A DNA stretch of 64,000 nt from Maribacter huludaoensis (GCF_029350945.1 NZ_JARKMS010000001.1:1082313-1146312); one strand, 5' to 3'; counted from the stretch's first letter, positions 9,093-17,325 are shown. The notes: generated from the letters alone by a model not told the origin. Translations and numbers: made by a program.

Positions 9093-9578
9093 ATGATACA
9101 TATATTCACAACGGGCGGCACAATCGAAGGTTTGGATTATGAAAATGACCAAGGTGTTACAGAAACTAATATAACAATTAAAGACTTTTTAGATAGTGCA
9201 AATGTTGACTTTGAATATACCATCGAAAGTATCTTTAAAAAGGATAGTCGAGCTATTACTGAAAATGACCTTGAATTGCTTGTCAGTAAGATAATTGGAA
9301 CTAATGCGACCAAAGTATTAATTACACACGGTACTTTCACGATGGAAGCTACCGCAAACTATATAGGAAAGCTCAATATTGGCAAAACTATAGTTTTAGT
9401 TGGGTCTTTCATTTTAGGGTCGTCTGCTAATACGGATGCCCCATTTAATTTAGGGTATGCAATTAGCTCACTACAATTTCTAAAGCCAGATGTTTATATT
9501 GCTATGAACGGAAAAGTATTTCATTGGAACAATGTTTCAAAAAACTTAGAAACCAACAAATTTGAGCATAATGAATAG
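9093..9578 (+). CDS. Asparaginase-like single-domain protein
   Basis: 161 aa, matching only the N-terminal domain of L-asparaginases (normally ~330 aa). TTGGTIEG at the N-terminus holds the nucleophile-type Thr (T10). ITHGTFTMEATA (77-88) matches the second motif THGTDT, but the Asp is Phe (F82). The C-terminal domain is absent although the ORF ends cleanly. Hydrolysis of asparagine is therefore doubtful; an amide- or nucleotide-binding role is as likely. It is followed after 11 bp by a membrane regulator gene and precedes rteC, so it looks like a small sensor or regulatory pair inside the ICE. Confidence 0.7.
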   Translation: MIHIFTTGGTIEGLDYENDQGVTETNITIKDFLDSANVDFEYTIESIFKKDSRAITENDLELLVSKIIGTNATKVLITHGTFTMEATANYIGKLNIGKTIVLVGSFILGSSANTDAPFNLGYAISSLQFLKPDVYIAMNGKVFHWNNVSKNLETNKFEHNE

Positions 9579-9589
9579 TAACATTATAA

Positions 9590-10504
9590 ATGTTTGGTAC
9601 ATCTATACATTGGACAACGTTTTTCTATCTATTGCTAGATACGTTTATTGTATTGTTTGCAATTTACGCTTCTAGAAAACAGAACTGTAGGAGCCTTGAA
9701 CGTTTTATCAGTCTAGGCTTACTTTTTATTACATACAATATTACAGGCGGTTTACTTCCTGTAGATAGCTTACCAGGTCCAATTATTCTTCAATATATCG
9801 TTACCTATAGCGTGGCCATTGCCCTTTGCGTTTTCATTATATACCACTTATATAAAGAATACGATATAGTAGTTCTATCCTTTAAATCATCTGTTCGGAA
9901 TGTTGCTATAATGGTAGCAGTCTGTTTTTTAATATTATTTATAATTCCTTATTCACTAACGGACAATCTTAATTCGGCAAGACTTTTTTTTTCAATTCCG
10001 ATTTCGATAATTGCCTTCGTTTTTCTAGCCATTTTCTATCGTCGAATATCAATACCAAATAATCCTAAGCCTGTTATCTTGAGAAGGAACAAACTTTCAT
10101 TAATTGGCGCATCAAGTATTGCATTGCTTCCCGTTTGCACGCTGATAGGCGATTATCAATGGCTTACATTTAGCGTAATGAATATTGCATTTTACGCCAT
10201 TACGACCATAGAAATCGACAGGTATCTTTATTTTATCGAAAACAAGAACAGGATGTATCAGGTTTTTGCGTTGAAGAAAAAGCATAGAACCGAATTAATA
10301 AAGAATAAGATTATCTATGAAGATTTGACCCGGCGTGAAATCGAGGTTGCAGTTTCCATTTAAAGTAACTTGAGCTACAAAAATATCGCTAAAGATTTAT
10401 TCATCGCTGAAAGTACAGTATCAAAACACGCTTCCAATATTTTTAAAAAGAGTGGCGTGAAAAATAGAACTGAATTTTTAAAACGATTCCGGAAGAAAAA
10501 GTAA
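9590..10504 (+). pseudogene. Membrane-bound LuxR-type regulator interrupted by one in-frame TAA
   Basis: The first 257 codons encode a protein with about seven hydrophobic segments, ending with a positively charged linker and LTRREIEVAVSI, the start of a GerE/LuxR helix-turn-helix. An in-frame TAA (10361-10363) follows. The same frame then continues for 46 codons with the rest of the HTH (LSYKNIAKDLFIAESTVSKH, then ASNIFKKSGVKNRTEFLKRF) to a stop at 10502-10504. So one nonsense codon splits an otherwise complete DNA-binding domain and there is no frameshift. Either a recent point mutation, a sequencing error, or read-through. The 257-aa product alone would lack DNA binding. Confidence 0.8.
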
Positions 10505-10533
10505 TAGCTACCAAAGACTTCAAACCTAGTGTT

Positions 10534-10591
10534 TACAGTAAATGACTGTAGTTCCGTAGAAAAATACGGTATATTCCGTAATTAAGTACGT
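10534..10591. promoter_or_regulatory. Phased operator array upstream of rteC
   Basis: TACAGT-N5-ACTGTA (10534-10550) is followed by four alternating half-sites at exact 11-bp steps: CCGTA 10554, TACGG 10565, CCGTA 10576, TACGT 10587. Related CCGTA/TACGG elements lie downstream of rteC. Helical phasing suggests a multi-subunit operator, perhaps for RteC. The rest of the 270-bp gap to rteC is AT-rich with no other clear feature. Confidence 0.6.
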
Positions 10592-10775
10592 CACATTTTC
10601 TTGACTTTATTTTACTAAAAAAGTAAATTAACAAGAATTCCATTACAACCCTTGCAAAACTTGATTTTTTTAGAATATGGGTGCGATTTAATCTAGTTTA
10701 AATCACAAAAATATCCTTTTTGAAACCTTTAATTAAAACACGTTAATATGTTTTACACTTTTAATACGCCTTCTT

Positions 10776-11612
10776 ATGAATTTACAATTATTATCAAAAA
10801 AGCTGATAAAAGATTTGGATGATGTTAGAATTCAAAATGATGACATCTTGGAAAGGGCGTATCAATCCATCGCACTATGCAGCAGTTTACTCAGCACCTT
10901 TAAGAAAGAAATTCTTAGAGAAGGATTTAATACCATCAAGGACGAAATAACATTCTTTAAGGAAACCAAGCAAATTCCGCTAACAGCACTAATTTATTTT
11001 TCAGAGATACATTCTTTTGAAACACAGTTCCCGAAGGCGGGTAAAAATAATCAGTTAAAATATATCAAAAAGAAAATCAACAAACTCAATCGTTTCTTCT
11101 TGTATAATATCGATTTTGGGCGTTATATTAATTCTGAAGCAGTTCATTTTGATAAAGAGTATTATACAAGAGACCATATGAACACTTTTCGCATTATTAC
11201 CTCAAAATTCTATTTTCAAGACCCAGAATTTTGCACACCAAGAGATATGCTTTTAGGAAAGTTCAAGGCGTTCAATTCTCTGATAATTTATCTGGATGAA
11301 AAAAAAACTCGAATTCAGAATGGTTCAAATGTCCCTTTAACTTCAGCTACATCTTTTCAAAAAATCCGGTGGCCGTTTTCTAATACGGATTGGGTAGAAT
11401 TGGTCTATGCCCTTTGTGCAAAAGGTTTAGGCAAGCAGGATAATCAAAGTATAATGAAAGTTTCTAAGCGATTGCAGCAGGTATTCGATTTTGAGCCAAA
11501 AGACATTTACAAAACTTTTCAGGACATTAAAAATCGGAAAAATAGTAGAACTCTTTTTCTTGACGACCTTTCGATAGCACTTCAAATCGAAATAAAAAAG
11601 AGCGAAGAATAA
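10776..11612 (+). CDS. rteC: RteC-like excision regulator
   Basis: 278-aa cytoplasmic protein of the RteC family, known from CTnDOT, where RteC activates the excision operon. Recognisable features are the IPLTALIYFSEIHSFETQFP segment, the FFLYNIDFGRYI motif, and a basic wHTH-like C-terminal half (RWPFSNTDWVELVYALCAKG and following). RteA/RteB, the two-component partners in CTnDOT, are absent from the window. It is flanked on both sides by CCGTA/TACGG palindromes that could be its binding sites, and lies upstream of the excisionase-like gene, as expected for its role. Confidence 0.85.
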   Translation: MNLQLLSKKLIKDLDDVRIQNDDILERAYQSIALCSSLLSTFKKEILREGFNTIKDEITFFKETKQIPLTALIYFSEIHSFETQFPKAGKNNQLKYIKKKINKLNRFFLYNIDFGRYINSEAVHFDKEYYTRDHMNTFRIITSKFYFQDPEFCTPRDMLLGKFKAFNSLIIYLDEKKTRIQNGSNVPLTSATSFQKIRWPFSNTDWVELVYALCAKGLGKQDNQSIMKVSKRLQQVFDFEPKDIYKTFQDIKNRKNSRTLFLDDLSIALQIEIKKSEE

Positions 11613-11655
11613 GCCTTTAATGATTTCCTTAAACTCAATTTTAAAATGTTAAAAT

Positions 11656-11684
11656 AAGACCGTACTACGGTAGACCTACGGTCT
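11656..11684. terminator. Hairpin after rteC containing operator-like half-sites
   Basis: AAGACCGTA / TACGGTCTT arms (9 bp) enclose another TACGG; a T-containing stretch follows. It could terminate rteC. It also contains the 11-bp palindrome CCGTA-C-TACGG (11660-11670) and a third TACGG 11 bp further on (11677-11681), matching the array upstream of rteC. Confidence 0.5.
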
Positions 11685-11797
11685 TTCGATTTTGAAAACT
11701 TTTTTCATTTATTTTACTATGATTTGGCGTGTGATTTCTATTTTATGACCTTCAAAACACTACAGAACATATCAAATTTCAATATGTTAAATTTTGC

Positions 11798-11808
11798 CCG
11801 TACTACGG
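11798..11808. promoter_or_regulatory. CCGTA-C-TACGG palindrome upstream of the excisionase-like gene
   Basis: Second copy of the 11-bp palindrome at 11660-11670 (12 shared bases including the next T), 138 bp further on and 125 bp before the HTH gene start. A candidate RteC operator for the HTH/replication operon. The remainder of the 320-bp gap (11613-11932) shows nothing else clear. Confidence 0.5.
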
Positions 11809-11932
11809 TCGTACTGGGGAATAAAATCCGATAAACCTATTCAAATTTGTAGAACGAAAGTCAAATCAGGTCAGGGGCTATCAATTAAAAGTTCAAACTC
11901 AGATAGTCCCTCACCATTAAACCCGTTTTATT

Positions 11933-12217
11933 ATGCCGACAAGTATTATTACCACAGACGACCTTCGGGAATTCAAACTAGAATTACTCGATGACATTAA
12001 AAAACTATTGACCAATCAGGCCAAGGGAAAGCTCAAGAAATACCTCAAATCTTCCGAGGTTATGGATTTATTACAAGTAAGTCCAGGCACCTTACAAAAC
12101 CTACGTATCAATGGTACATTGCCTTACACCAAAGTTGGGGGAATCATTTACTATGATTCTGAAGAAATTCAAACGATAATGACCGCCAACCGAGTGCAGC
12201 ACGGTCTTAATTCTTAG
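11933..12217 (+). CDS. Excisionase-like helix-turn-helix protein
   Basis: 94 aa with an N-terminal helical region and a MerR-like/excisionase winged HTH: YLKSSEVMDLLQVSPGTLQNLRINGTLPYTKVGGIIYYDSEEI, shown here only to indicate the motif order. Small proteins of this type in Bacteroidota ICEs act as recombination directionality factors or as local regulators. It sits 3 bp upstream of the replication gene and would be co-transcribed with it and the helicase loader. The start at ATG 11933 is chosen because it gives the conserved domain at the usual distance; another ORF at 11794 in a different frame is a shadow. Confidence 0.8.
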   Translation: MPTSIITTDDLREFKLELLDDIKKLLTNQAKGKLKKYLKSSEVMDLLQVSPGTLQNLRINGTLPYTKVGGIIYYDSEEIQTIMTANRVQHGLNS

Positions 12218-12220
12218 GCG

Positions 12221-12973
12221 ATGAACTATATAAAGCTACTCAATGCGGCTTTTGAAAAGTTCTTTTTTGATGACCGGCTCAATCCTACACATATCAGTTT
12301 GTATATGGCGCTGTTCCAAGAATGGAACAGCTCTAGATTTGCGGATGAATTTTACGTGAACCGCAGGGATTTGATGCTTGCGTCTAAAATAGGCTCAAAA
12401 TCCACATACCACAGATGTGTGACCGATTTAAATGCTTGGGACTATCTAAGCTACTTTCCTTCCAACAATCCATATAAGGGCAGTAAAATCAAGATGTCCA
12501 TTATCGGGACAAGTGATGAACCGGATATGGGACGGTACAGTCCCATATTAGAACAGGTTGCGGAACAGTACCGTCCCAATGGTGTACCGCTTACGGGACA
12601 GCACCATCCCATAAACGGACAAGCTGTGGACTTGCACCCTCCCATAGGTGGACAAGCATTAGTATCTACTATAAACAATACCAAACAAGTAAACAATATA
12701 AAACAACCAAAGGGCTGGCAGGCCATTATTGATTTTTTTATTGAAAAAGGTATTAATGCTGATGAAGGAAAAAAATTCTATAAACACTATGAAACTCGTA
12801 ATTGGCAAACTAGCGACGGAAAAGCGATTAGAGATTGGCGCGCAGTAGCTACAAATTGGATGGATAGAACCGAACTTTTCGCTGAGGAAAACAAACCAAA
12901 CTTTAAAGAGGCGTCCCAAATCAAGGACAACTTGCGAACCACTAAAAACAAAGACTATGGACAACCCCTCTAA
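12221..12973 (+). CDS. Replication initiator-like protein (phage O / DnaD-like)
   Basis: 250 aa. The N-terminal ~90 residues form a winged-HTH domain (NPTHISLYMALFQEWNSSRF, then NRRDLMLASKIGSKSTYHRC). Residues ~103-143 are built of degenerate 11-aa repeats with recurring P-I-x-G-Q-A pieces, encoded by the 33-bp iteron array described separately. The C-terminal region (GWQAIIDFFIEKGINADEGK, then NWQTSDGKAIRDWRAVATNW) resembles the DnaD/helicase-recruiting tail of replication proteins. It overlaps the AAA+ loader gene by 17 bp. This O-plus-loader pairing, with repeats inside the O-like gene, mirrors phage lambda. Role in ICE replication is inferred. Confidence 0.65.
   Translation: MNYIKLLNAAFEKFFFDDRLNPTHISLYMALFQEWNSSRFADEFYVNRRDLMLASKIGSKSTYHRCVTDLNAWDYLSYFPSNNPYKGSKIKMSIIGTSDEPDMGRYSPILEQVAEQYRPNGVPLTGQHHPINGQAVDLHPPIGGQALVSTINNTKQVNNIKQPKGWQAIIDFFIEKGINADEGKKFYKHYETRNWQTSDGKAIRDWRAVATNWMDRTELFAEENKPNFKEASQIKDNLRTTKNKDYGQPL
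12529..12720. other. Candidate replication origin: four iterons plus AT-rich segment inside the O-like gene
   Basis: Four 16-bp dyad-symmetric sites start at 12529, 12562, 12595 and 12628, exactly 33 bp apart; consensus GGGACAGYACCRTCCC. The first (GGGACGGTACAGTCCC) is palindromic except for one base pair. They are followed by a strongly AT-rich, A-biased stretch (~12657-12710) resembling a DNA-unwinding element, and the downstream gene encodes a helicase loader. The geometry resembles lambda ori within gene O. Confidence 0.6.
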
Positions 12974-13619
12974 AATTAACGAAGGTGGCGTGGAATATTC
13001 GCTAGGAAAATTTGATGGCAAAAGTGTTCTCTACGATTTTGATAAAATCTTGATTTACTTGAATGCCAAAGGCCGACAATTATTCGGAAAAAATTTCAGA
13101 ATTTACGATGAAGATATCACAATCATCCGAAAGCTCTGCCACTATTTTATCAAGGATAAGGACAATTGTGAAAAGTATGGAATAGACATTGACAAAGGCA
13201 TTTTGCTTTCTGGACCCGTAGGCTGTGGAAAAACAAGTTTAATGAAATTATTGCGACACATCGTACCGCTACAACGACCGTACGAAATGATTCCGTGCAG
13301 GAATGTTGCTTTTAGCTTTAACCACCTAGGCTTTAAGACTATTGAAGATTATGGCAGTACCAAATTCTATTGCTTTGATGATTTGGGTATTGAACCTGCA
13401 GGAAGATTTTATGGTAAAGATTTAAACGTGATGGGCGAAGTATTACTTTCCCGATACGAACTTTACCTTGAGACCAAACATAAAATGAAAACCCACGCTA
13501 CAACTAATCTGAATGCCGAGGAACTAGAAGAACGCTATGGTAATCGCGTTCGTAGCAGAATGCGAGAACTGTTTAATTTGATTGCTTTTGACAAGCGGGC
13601 TGGGGATAAGAGAAAGTAG
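12957..13619 (+). CDS. DnaC-like AAA+ ATPase, probable helicase loader
   Basis: 220 aa. Walker A is GPVGCGKT (residues 86-93), Walker B is FYCFDDLG (D141/D142), and a sensor region THATTNL with an arginine-finger-like NRVRSRMRELF follows. This is the DnaC/IstB-type ATPase group that loads replicative helicase or assists an initiator. It overlaps the O-like gene by 17 bp, which implies coupled expression. No IS21 transposase is nearby, so an IstB role is unlikely. It ends 6 bp from the convergent CDF gene with no terminator visible between them. Confidence 0.85.
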   Translation: MDNPSKINEGGVEYSLGKFDGKSVLYDFDKILIYLNAKGRQLFGKNFRIYDEDITIIRKLCHYFIKDKDNCEKYGIDIDKGILLSGPVGCGKTSLMKLLRHIVPLQRPYEMIPCRNVAFSFNHLGFKTIEDYGSTKFYCFDDLGIEPAGRFYGKDLNVMGEVLLSRYELYLETKHKMKTHATTNLNAEELEERYGNRVRSRMRELFNLIAFDKRAGDKRK

Positions 13620-13625
13620 AATAAA

Positions 13626-14444
13626 TTACTTACCAAGTTTTAAAATTCTAAAAGCACCTTGAATTACCAAGACAAATACGATTGTTCCGATAATCAAATC
13701 AGGTTTATTAGAATTTAGCCAATTGACCAAAACTCCTGCGGTTATAACCCCTAAATTAATAATGACATCATTAGAAGTAAAAATCATACTCGCTTTCATA
13801 TGTGCCTCTTCTTTGCTTTTGGACTTTTGCAAAATATAAAGGCACAAGCCGTTCGCAATAAGTGCAAAAATTGAAACGATAATCATTGTCGAAAAATCGG
13901 GAAGCCTATCGGCTCCGAAAAATCTTCTCAACACTTCCACAAATCCAATAATTGCAAGTGTTATTTGAAAATATCCAGCTAATTTTGCAATGCGTTTTTT
14001 CTTAATCAACGTTCCTCCAACCGCAAACAAGCTAATTCCATAAACAAAACTATCCGCAAGCATATCCAAACTATCCGCAACTAATCCCATTGATTTTGAA
14101 ATCAGTCCTGTCGTCATTTCAATAATGAAGAAGGCGAAATTAATTGCAAGAACAATCCAAAGTAACCTTTTTTGGCTTGTTTTTTCATCAAAATCCGTTT
14201 CGTGGGTTTGTTCTGTTGAAATTTTCTTTCCTCCTAATTTCAATTCGTCAATCGACTTTTCAATTTGGTCTGCCTGTCCGTTGTGAAAAACGGTCAGTTT
14301 TCGTTTAGCGATGTCTAAGTCAAGGTTTTTAACTTCTGGAATTCCGTCCAGTTTCATTCGGATTAGGTTTTCCTCGGAAGGACAATCCATCTTGCTAATT
14401 TCAAATACCGTTTTGTTCATTTTAGTCTTCATCTTCGTTTCCAA
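13626..14444 (-). CDS. CDF-family cation efflux protein with N-terminal HMA-like domain
   Basis: 272 aa. Residues ~8-62 resemble a heavy-metal-associated (ferredoxin-like) domain with SKMDCPSEEN, but only a single Cys. Residues ~88-270 form the CDF transmembrane part with about five or six helices, including SMGLVADSLDMLADSF, the region carrying the metal-site acidic residues, and SNDVIINLG. It exports a divalent cation such as Zn, Co or Cd across the inner membrane; the usual cytoplasmic C-terminal CDF domain is missing. It overlaps the TonB receptor gene by 23 bp, so the two form an operon under the Fur-type box at 16654. Confidence 0.85.
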   Translation of the reverse strand: METKMKTKMNKTVFEISKMDCPSEENLIRMKLDGIPEVKNLDLDIAKRKLTVFHNGQADQIEKSIDELKLGGKKISTEQTHETDFDEKTSQKRLLWIVLAINFAFFIIEMTTGLISKSMGLVADSLDMLADSFVYGISLFAVGGTLIKKKRIAKLAGYFQITLAIIGFVEVLRRFFGADRLPDFSTMIIVSIFALIANGLCLYILQKSKSKEEAHMKASMIFTSNDVIINLGVITAGVLVNWLNSNKPDLIIGTIVFVLVIQGAFRILKLGK

Positions 14445-16605
14445 AAGGTTTAATAATTACTCCTACACTAAAAATAAAACCGTCCGTAGGCGCATAAATT
14501 TCTGGAAATTCTGGATTGTCGTGTGGTGGCAAAACCAAAGGTGAAAACCTACTTTGTCTTCTGTCTGTAAAGTTTTCAAAATTTACAAAGGTTGTTCCCC
14601 ATTTGAAATTGCGCATTAAAAGCAATCCCATAGTTATAAAATCCGTGGTTTCTGTGCCATTAGACAAAAACTGCTTTCCTGTGTAAAAAGTTTCATAACC
14701 TATGCGCCATTTATCAGATTCGTACATTAAAACGCTACCTGCATTATGTTTTGCTGTGAGCGGTTTTTGCGGATTTCCTGCCAAATAGTTCAGCTTTGTA
14801 TCAATGAGTGCATAGTTTAAAAACCATCTAAAATCCTTGTACGTAAATTTAATATTGGTTTCCGCTCCCTTGCTTATTATTTTATCGGTTGCATTTTCAA
14901 ACATAAAAAATCCATCGTCTGTTGAGTTTAATAATAGCCCGTTGTTAATAGCTGAAACGTAGAAGAGTTGGTTAACACTAAAACCTACCACATCGAATAA
15001 CCTTGTTTGGTAATTCACATCAAAATTGACACCATAGGAACGTTCTGCCTTTAAAGCAGATTTATCTATAGCAAGTACATTTTCAAAACTGATATATTCC
15101 GCCTCTTCGGTGAAAATATCTGGAATTTTATAACCTAATCCACCACCAATTCTGCTCGAAAATCCGCTGTCGTTCTTGTAAAGCAAGGAAACTCTTGGAA
15201 GTGGAAAAAAACCGAAATCTGTATTGTAGTCTGCTCTTAATCCTGTTTCTAAAATCCAACTATCTGAAACGTCGTAAATGTTGTTTACAAATGCTCCATA
15301 AGTAACGTCTGATTGGTCTCGTTGTAATGTCGCATTATCATTTTCATCAAAATTAGATGTGTATAAATTTGCACCAAAAATCCAATCGGTTTTTTTGGAT
15401 GCCTTTTGATAGTTGATTTCTGTGAATGTATTGGTTTGTTTGCCGTCAAAACTGAAATCGGTAATAGATAGTTTTCTATCGAAAAATGAGATGCTATTCT
15501 TGATGTTCAATGAACTGACCGAATCTATCTGTGTTTCGTAAACAGCCTGACTGGTCAATCTTTTAGAAAGATTTTCTTCGGTATATTGATGAATCCCATT
15601 TTCGCCACTTTCAATTTTTGTAATGTCTCCACCAATTCTGTCGTCATAAGTTCCATTTAAACCTATCCAAAAAGTTGTTTTTTCTGAAGGATAATAAAAG
15701 AATTTGGGGTTAAAAGATAACGAAGTTGTTTTTGGTAGATTGCTGAAACCATCATCTTCTGGGTCATACGCTTTTTGGTAATGACCAGAACTGTATAATG
15801 AAACTCCAAATTTTTCATTTCGCTTACTATAAAAGACATTTGCTGTACTACCCAACGCTTGTGTTTGAGTTAGCATAATATCCAAAGATGGTTCTTCATC
15901 AGGTGTTTTTGATACCATATTTATTAAACCCGCAATAGCCCCTCCTCCATAAAGTGTAGAAGAACTTCCTTTTATTATCTCAAATTGTTGTAGGTCTAGA
16001 GGCGGAATTTGTAAAATACTCAAACCACTTGAAAATCCACCATACAAAGGAAATCCGTCTCTTAAAAGTTGTGTATAACGTCCATCGAGACCTTGAATTC
16101 TAATATTGGTGTTTCCACTACTTAACGAGGTTTGTTGCATTTGTATTCCGGTACTTTCACGAAGCACCATTGAAATATTAGTCGGATTCATTACTGCTTT
16201 TTCGCCTAATTCTTCCGCACCTATAAATTCTATTCTCGTAGGTATTTTTCTAACAGTTCGTGTACTTCTTGAAGATTGTATTACGACTTCATCCAATTCA
16301 TTTCCTCCCGATTCGAGCTTGAAAGAGAACTCTTTTTTTGTGCCAACCTCAATAGTGGTTTCAATGGTTTTAAAACCTACATATGAAATTTTTACGGTTT
16401 GGTTTCCATTTGGGATTTCTGTAAATGTGGTAATTCCGTCAAAATCTGTTACTGCTCCTTTCTCTAATTCTTCAAAATATACAGTCGCTCCCAATAATGG
16501 CCCATCTGTTTCGGCATCGCTCACAGAAATGGAAATATCACTCGTTTGTGCGAATGATATAATTGATAACATTAAAAATAATGTGTTTAAAAATACTTTT
16601 TTCAT
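14422..16605 (-). CDS. TonB-dependent outer-membrane receptor
   Basis: 727 aa. Signal peptide ~1-19 (MKKVFLNTLFLMLSIISFAQ), a carboxypeptidase-regulatory-like domain (~22-98) typical of Bacteroidota, a TonB-box-like LDEVVIQSS (~103-111), a plug domain to ~230 and a long beta-barrel. It imports a scarce metal complex or related ligand across the outer membrane. The ligand is not identifiable, but the position between a Fur-family gene and a CDF exporter points to a metal. Promoter (TACATTTG) and a Fur-like box lie in the 67-bp gap upstream. Confidence 0.9.
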   Translation of the reverse strand: MKKVFLNTLFLMLSIISFAQTSDISISVSDAETDGPLLGATVYFEELEKGAVTDFDGITTFTEIPNGNQTVKISYVGFKTIETTIEVGTKKEFSFKLESGGNELDEVVIQSSRSTRTVRKIPTRIEFIGAEELGEKAVMNPTNISMVLRESTGIQMQQTSLSSGNTNIRIQGLDGRYTQLLRDGFPLYGGFSSGLSILQIPPLDLQQFEIIKGSSSTLYGGGAIAGLINMVSKTPDEEPSLDIMLTQTQALGSTANVFYSKRNEKFGVSLYSSGHYQKAYDPEDDGFSNLPKTTSLSFNPKFFYYPSEKTTFWIGLNGTYDDRIGGDITKIESGENGIHQYTEENLSKRLTSQAVYETQIDSVSSLNIKNSISFFDRKLSITDFSFDGKQTNTFTEINYQKASKKTDWIFGANLYTSNFDENDNATLQRDQSDVTYGAFVNNIYDVSDSWILETGLRADYNTDFGFFPLPRVSLLYKNDSGFSSRIGGGLGYKIPDIFTEEAEYISFENVLAIDKSALKAERSYGVNFDVNYQTRLFDVVGFSVNQLFYVSAINNGLLLNSTDDGFFMFENATDKIISKGAETNIKFTYKDFRWFLNYALIDTKLNYLAGNPQKPLTAKHNAGSVLMYESDKWRIGYETFYTGKQFLSNGTETTDFITMGLLLMRNFKWGTTFVNFENFTDRRQSRFSPLVLPPHDNPEFPEIYAPTDGFIFSVGVIIKPFGNEDED

Positions 16606-16633
16606 TTGCTTATTCTGGTTTTTAAGAATATTG

Positions 16634-16668
16634 CAAATGTATTTAGCATTTACCGCAACTCGATTGCA
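16634..16668 (-). promoter_or_regulatory. Promoter and Fur-family box of the TonB receptor-CDF operon
   Basis: On the minus strand TACATTTG (plus 16634-16641) fits TAnnTTTG. Centred 20-odd bases upstream is TGCAA-N5-TTGCG (plus 16654-16668), an inverted repeat with one mismatch. The TTTG-to-TAnnTTTG spacing and box position are the same as at 27088-27124. Confidence 0.65.
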
Positions 16669-16672
16669 AAGA

Positions 16673-17083
16673 TTATCTGTTGCAGTTGTCGCACAGGCCT
16701 TTCACGACCATATTTGCTTGTTGCAACTTGAAATTTTTTGGAAGTTGAATATTGGGAATAGGAACGTCGAAAAGACAAAACGTTTTGTCGCAGTTAGTAC
16801 AATAAAAATGATAGTGCAAATCTTTTGGGTCGCAGTTACAGCCTTCCGCACAAACTGCATATTTGGTCATTCCAGAGCCATCTTCAATGCTGTGGATAAC
16901 TTTGTTTTCCTCAAATGTTTTTAGTGTTCTGAAAATAGAACTTCTATCCGTATAGGGCAGCGCATTTTCAATATCCTTTAATGATTGAGCTTTTTCTAGG
17001 CTTAAAAGATGGCGCAGAACAACCATTCGTACTGCGGTGTTTTTTACTTTTTTTATTTTTAGGATTTCTTCTTCCGTTTGCAT
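16673..17083 (-). CDS. Fur-family metalloregulator (first copy)
   Basis: 136 aa. Winged-HTH ~10-85 with TDRSSIFRTLKTFEENKVIH, then a dimerisation/metal domain with HYHFYCTNC (His ligands and the first CxxC) and a C-terminal CDNC (second CxxC, structural zinc). Fur, Zur and PerR cannot be separated reliably; the context of zinc-type exporters favours a zinc or broad divalent metal sensor. It lies directly upstream of the TonB receptor gene on the same strand with the box in the gap. A paralogue lies at 33140-33556 with similar motifs throughout. Confidence 0.9.
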   Translation of the reverse strand: MQTEEEILKIKKVKNTAVRMVVLRHLLSLEKAQSLKDIENALPYTDRSSIFRTLKTFEENKVIHSIEDGSGMTKYAVCAEGCNCDPKDLHYHFYCTNCDKTFCLFDVPIPNIQLPKNFKLQQANMVVKGLCDNCNR

Positions 17084-17118
17084 TTTCCTAATATATCATT
17101 TTTTAGAGTATTGTCTTT

Positions 17119-17325
17119 TCAGCAGCAACTTTTGTTTTCTTGAATCGGCGGACAAGGCACAGTTCCGTAAGAACAATAAACACAACAATCTCCTTCATTT
17201 GGTTTTAGAACCGTTTTGCAACTCTCACATTCATAAAAGAATTGACAAGATTCCGTTGGCATTTCTTCTACTTTTTTATGTCCGCAGTTTGGGCAAGTTA
17301 TTTCAGATGTCAATATAGTTTCCAT
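17119..17325 (-). CDS. GDCCVxC-type small zinc-ribbon protein
   Basis: 68 aa. An N-terminal zinc-ribbon-like CPNCGHK and CESCKTVLK, then GDCCVYCSYGTVPCPPIQ and a C-terminal KSCC. This matches the GDCCVxC family found beside mercury transport genes in Bacteroidota; the biochemical role is unknown, likely thiol-based metal binding. It abuts the MerTP gene (1-bp overlap at 17325), so it is the last gene of the arsR-merTP operon. Confidence 0.85.
   Translation of the reverse strand: METILTSEITCPNCGHKKVEEMPTESCQFFYECESCKTVLKPNEGDCCVYCSYGTVPCPPIQENKSCC

Noticed and set aside
11794-11994. 66-aa ORF upstream of the excisionase-like gene
   Set aside because: It overlaps the better-supported HTH gene in another frame, shows no family pattern, and begins inside the operator-like region.
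12957-13619. IstB-type ATPase of an IS21 transposon
   Set aside because: No IstA transposase or terminal repeats nearby; coupling to the O-like gene favours a helicase loader.
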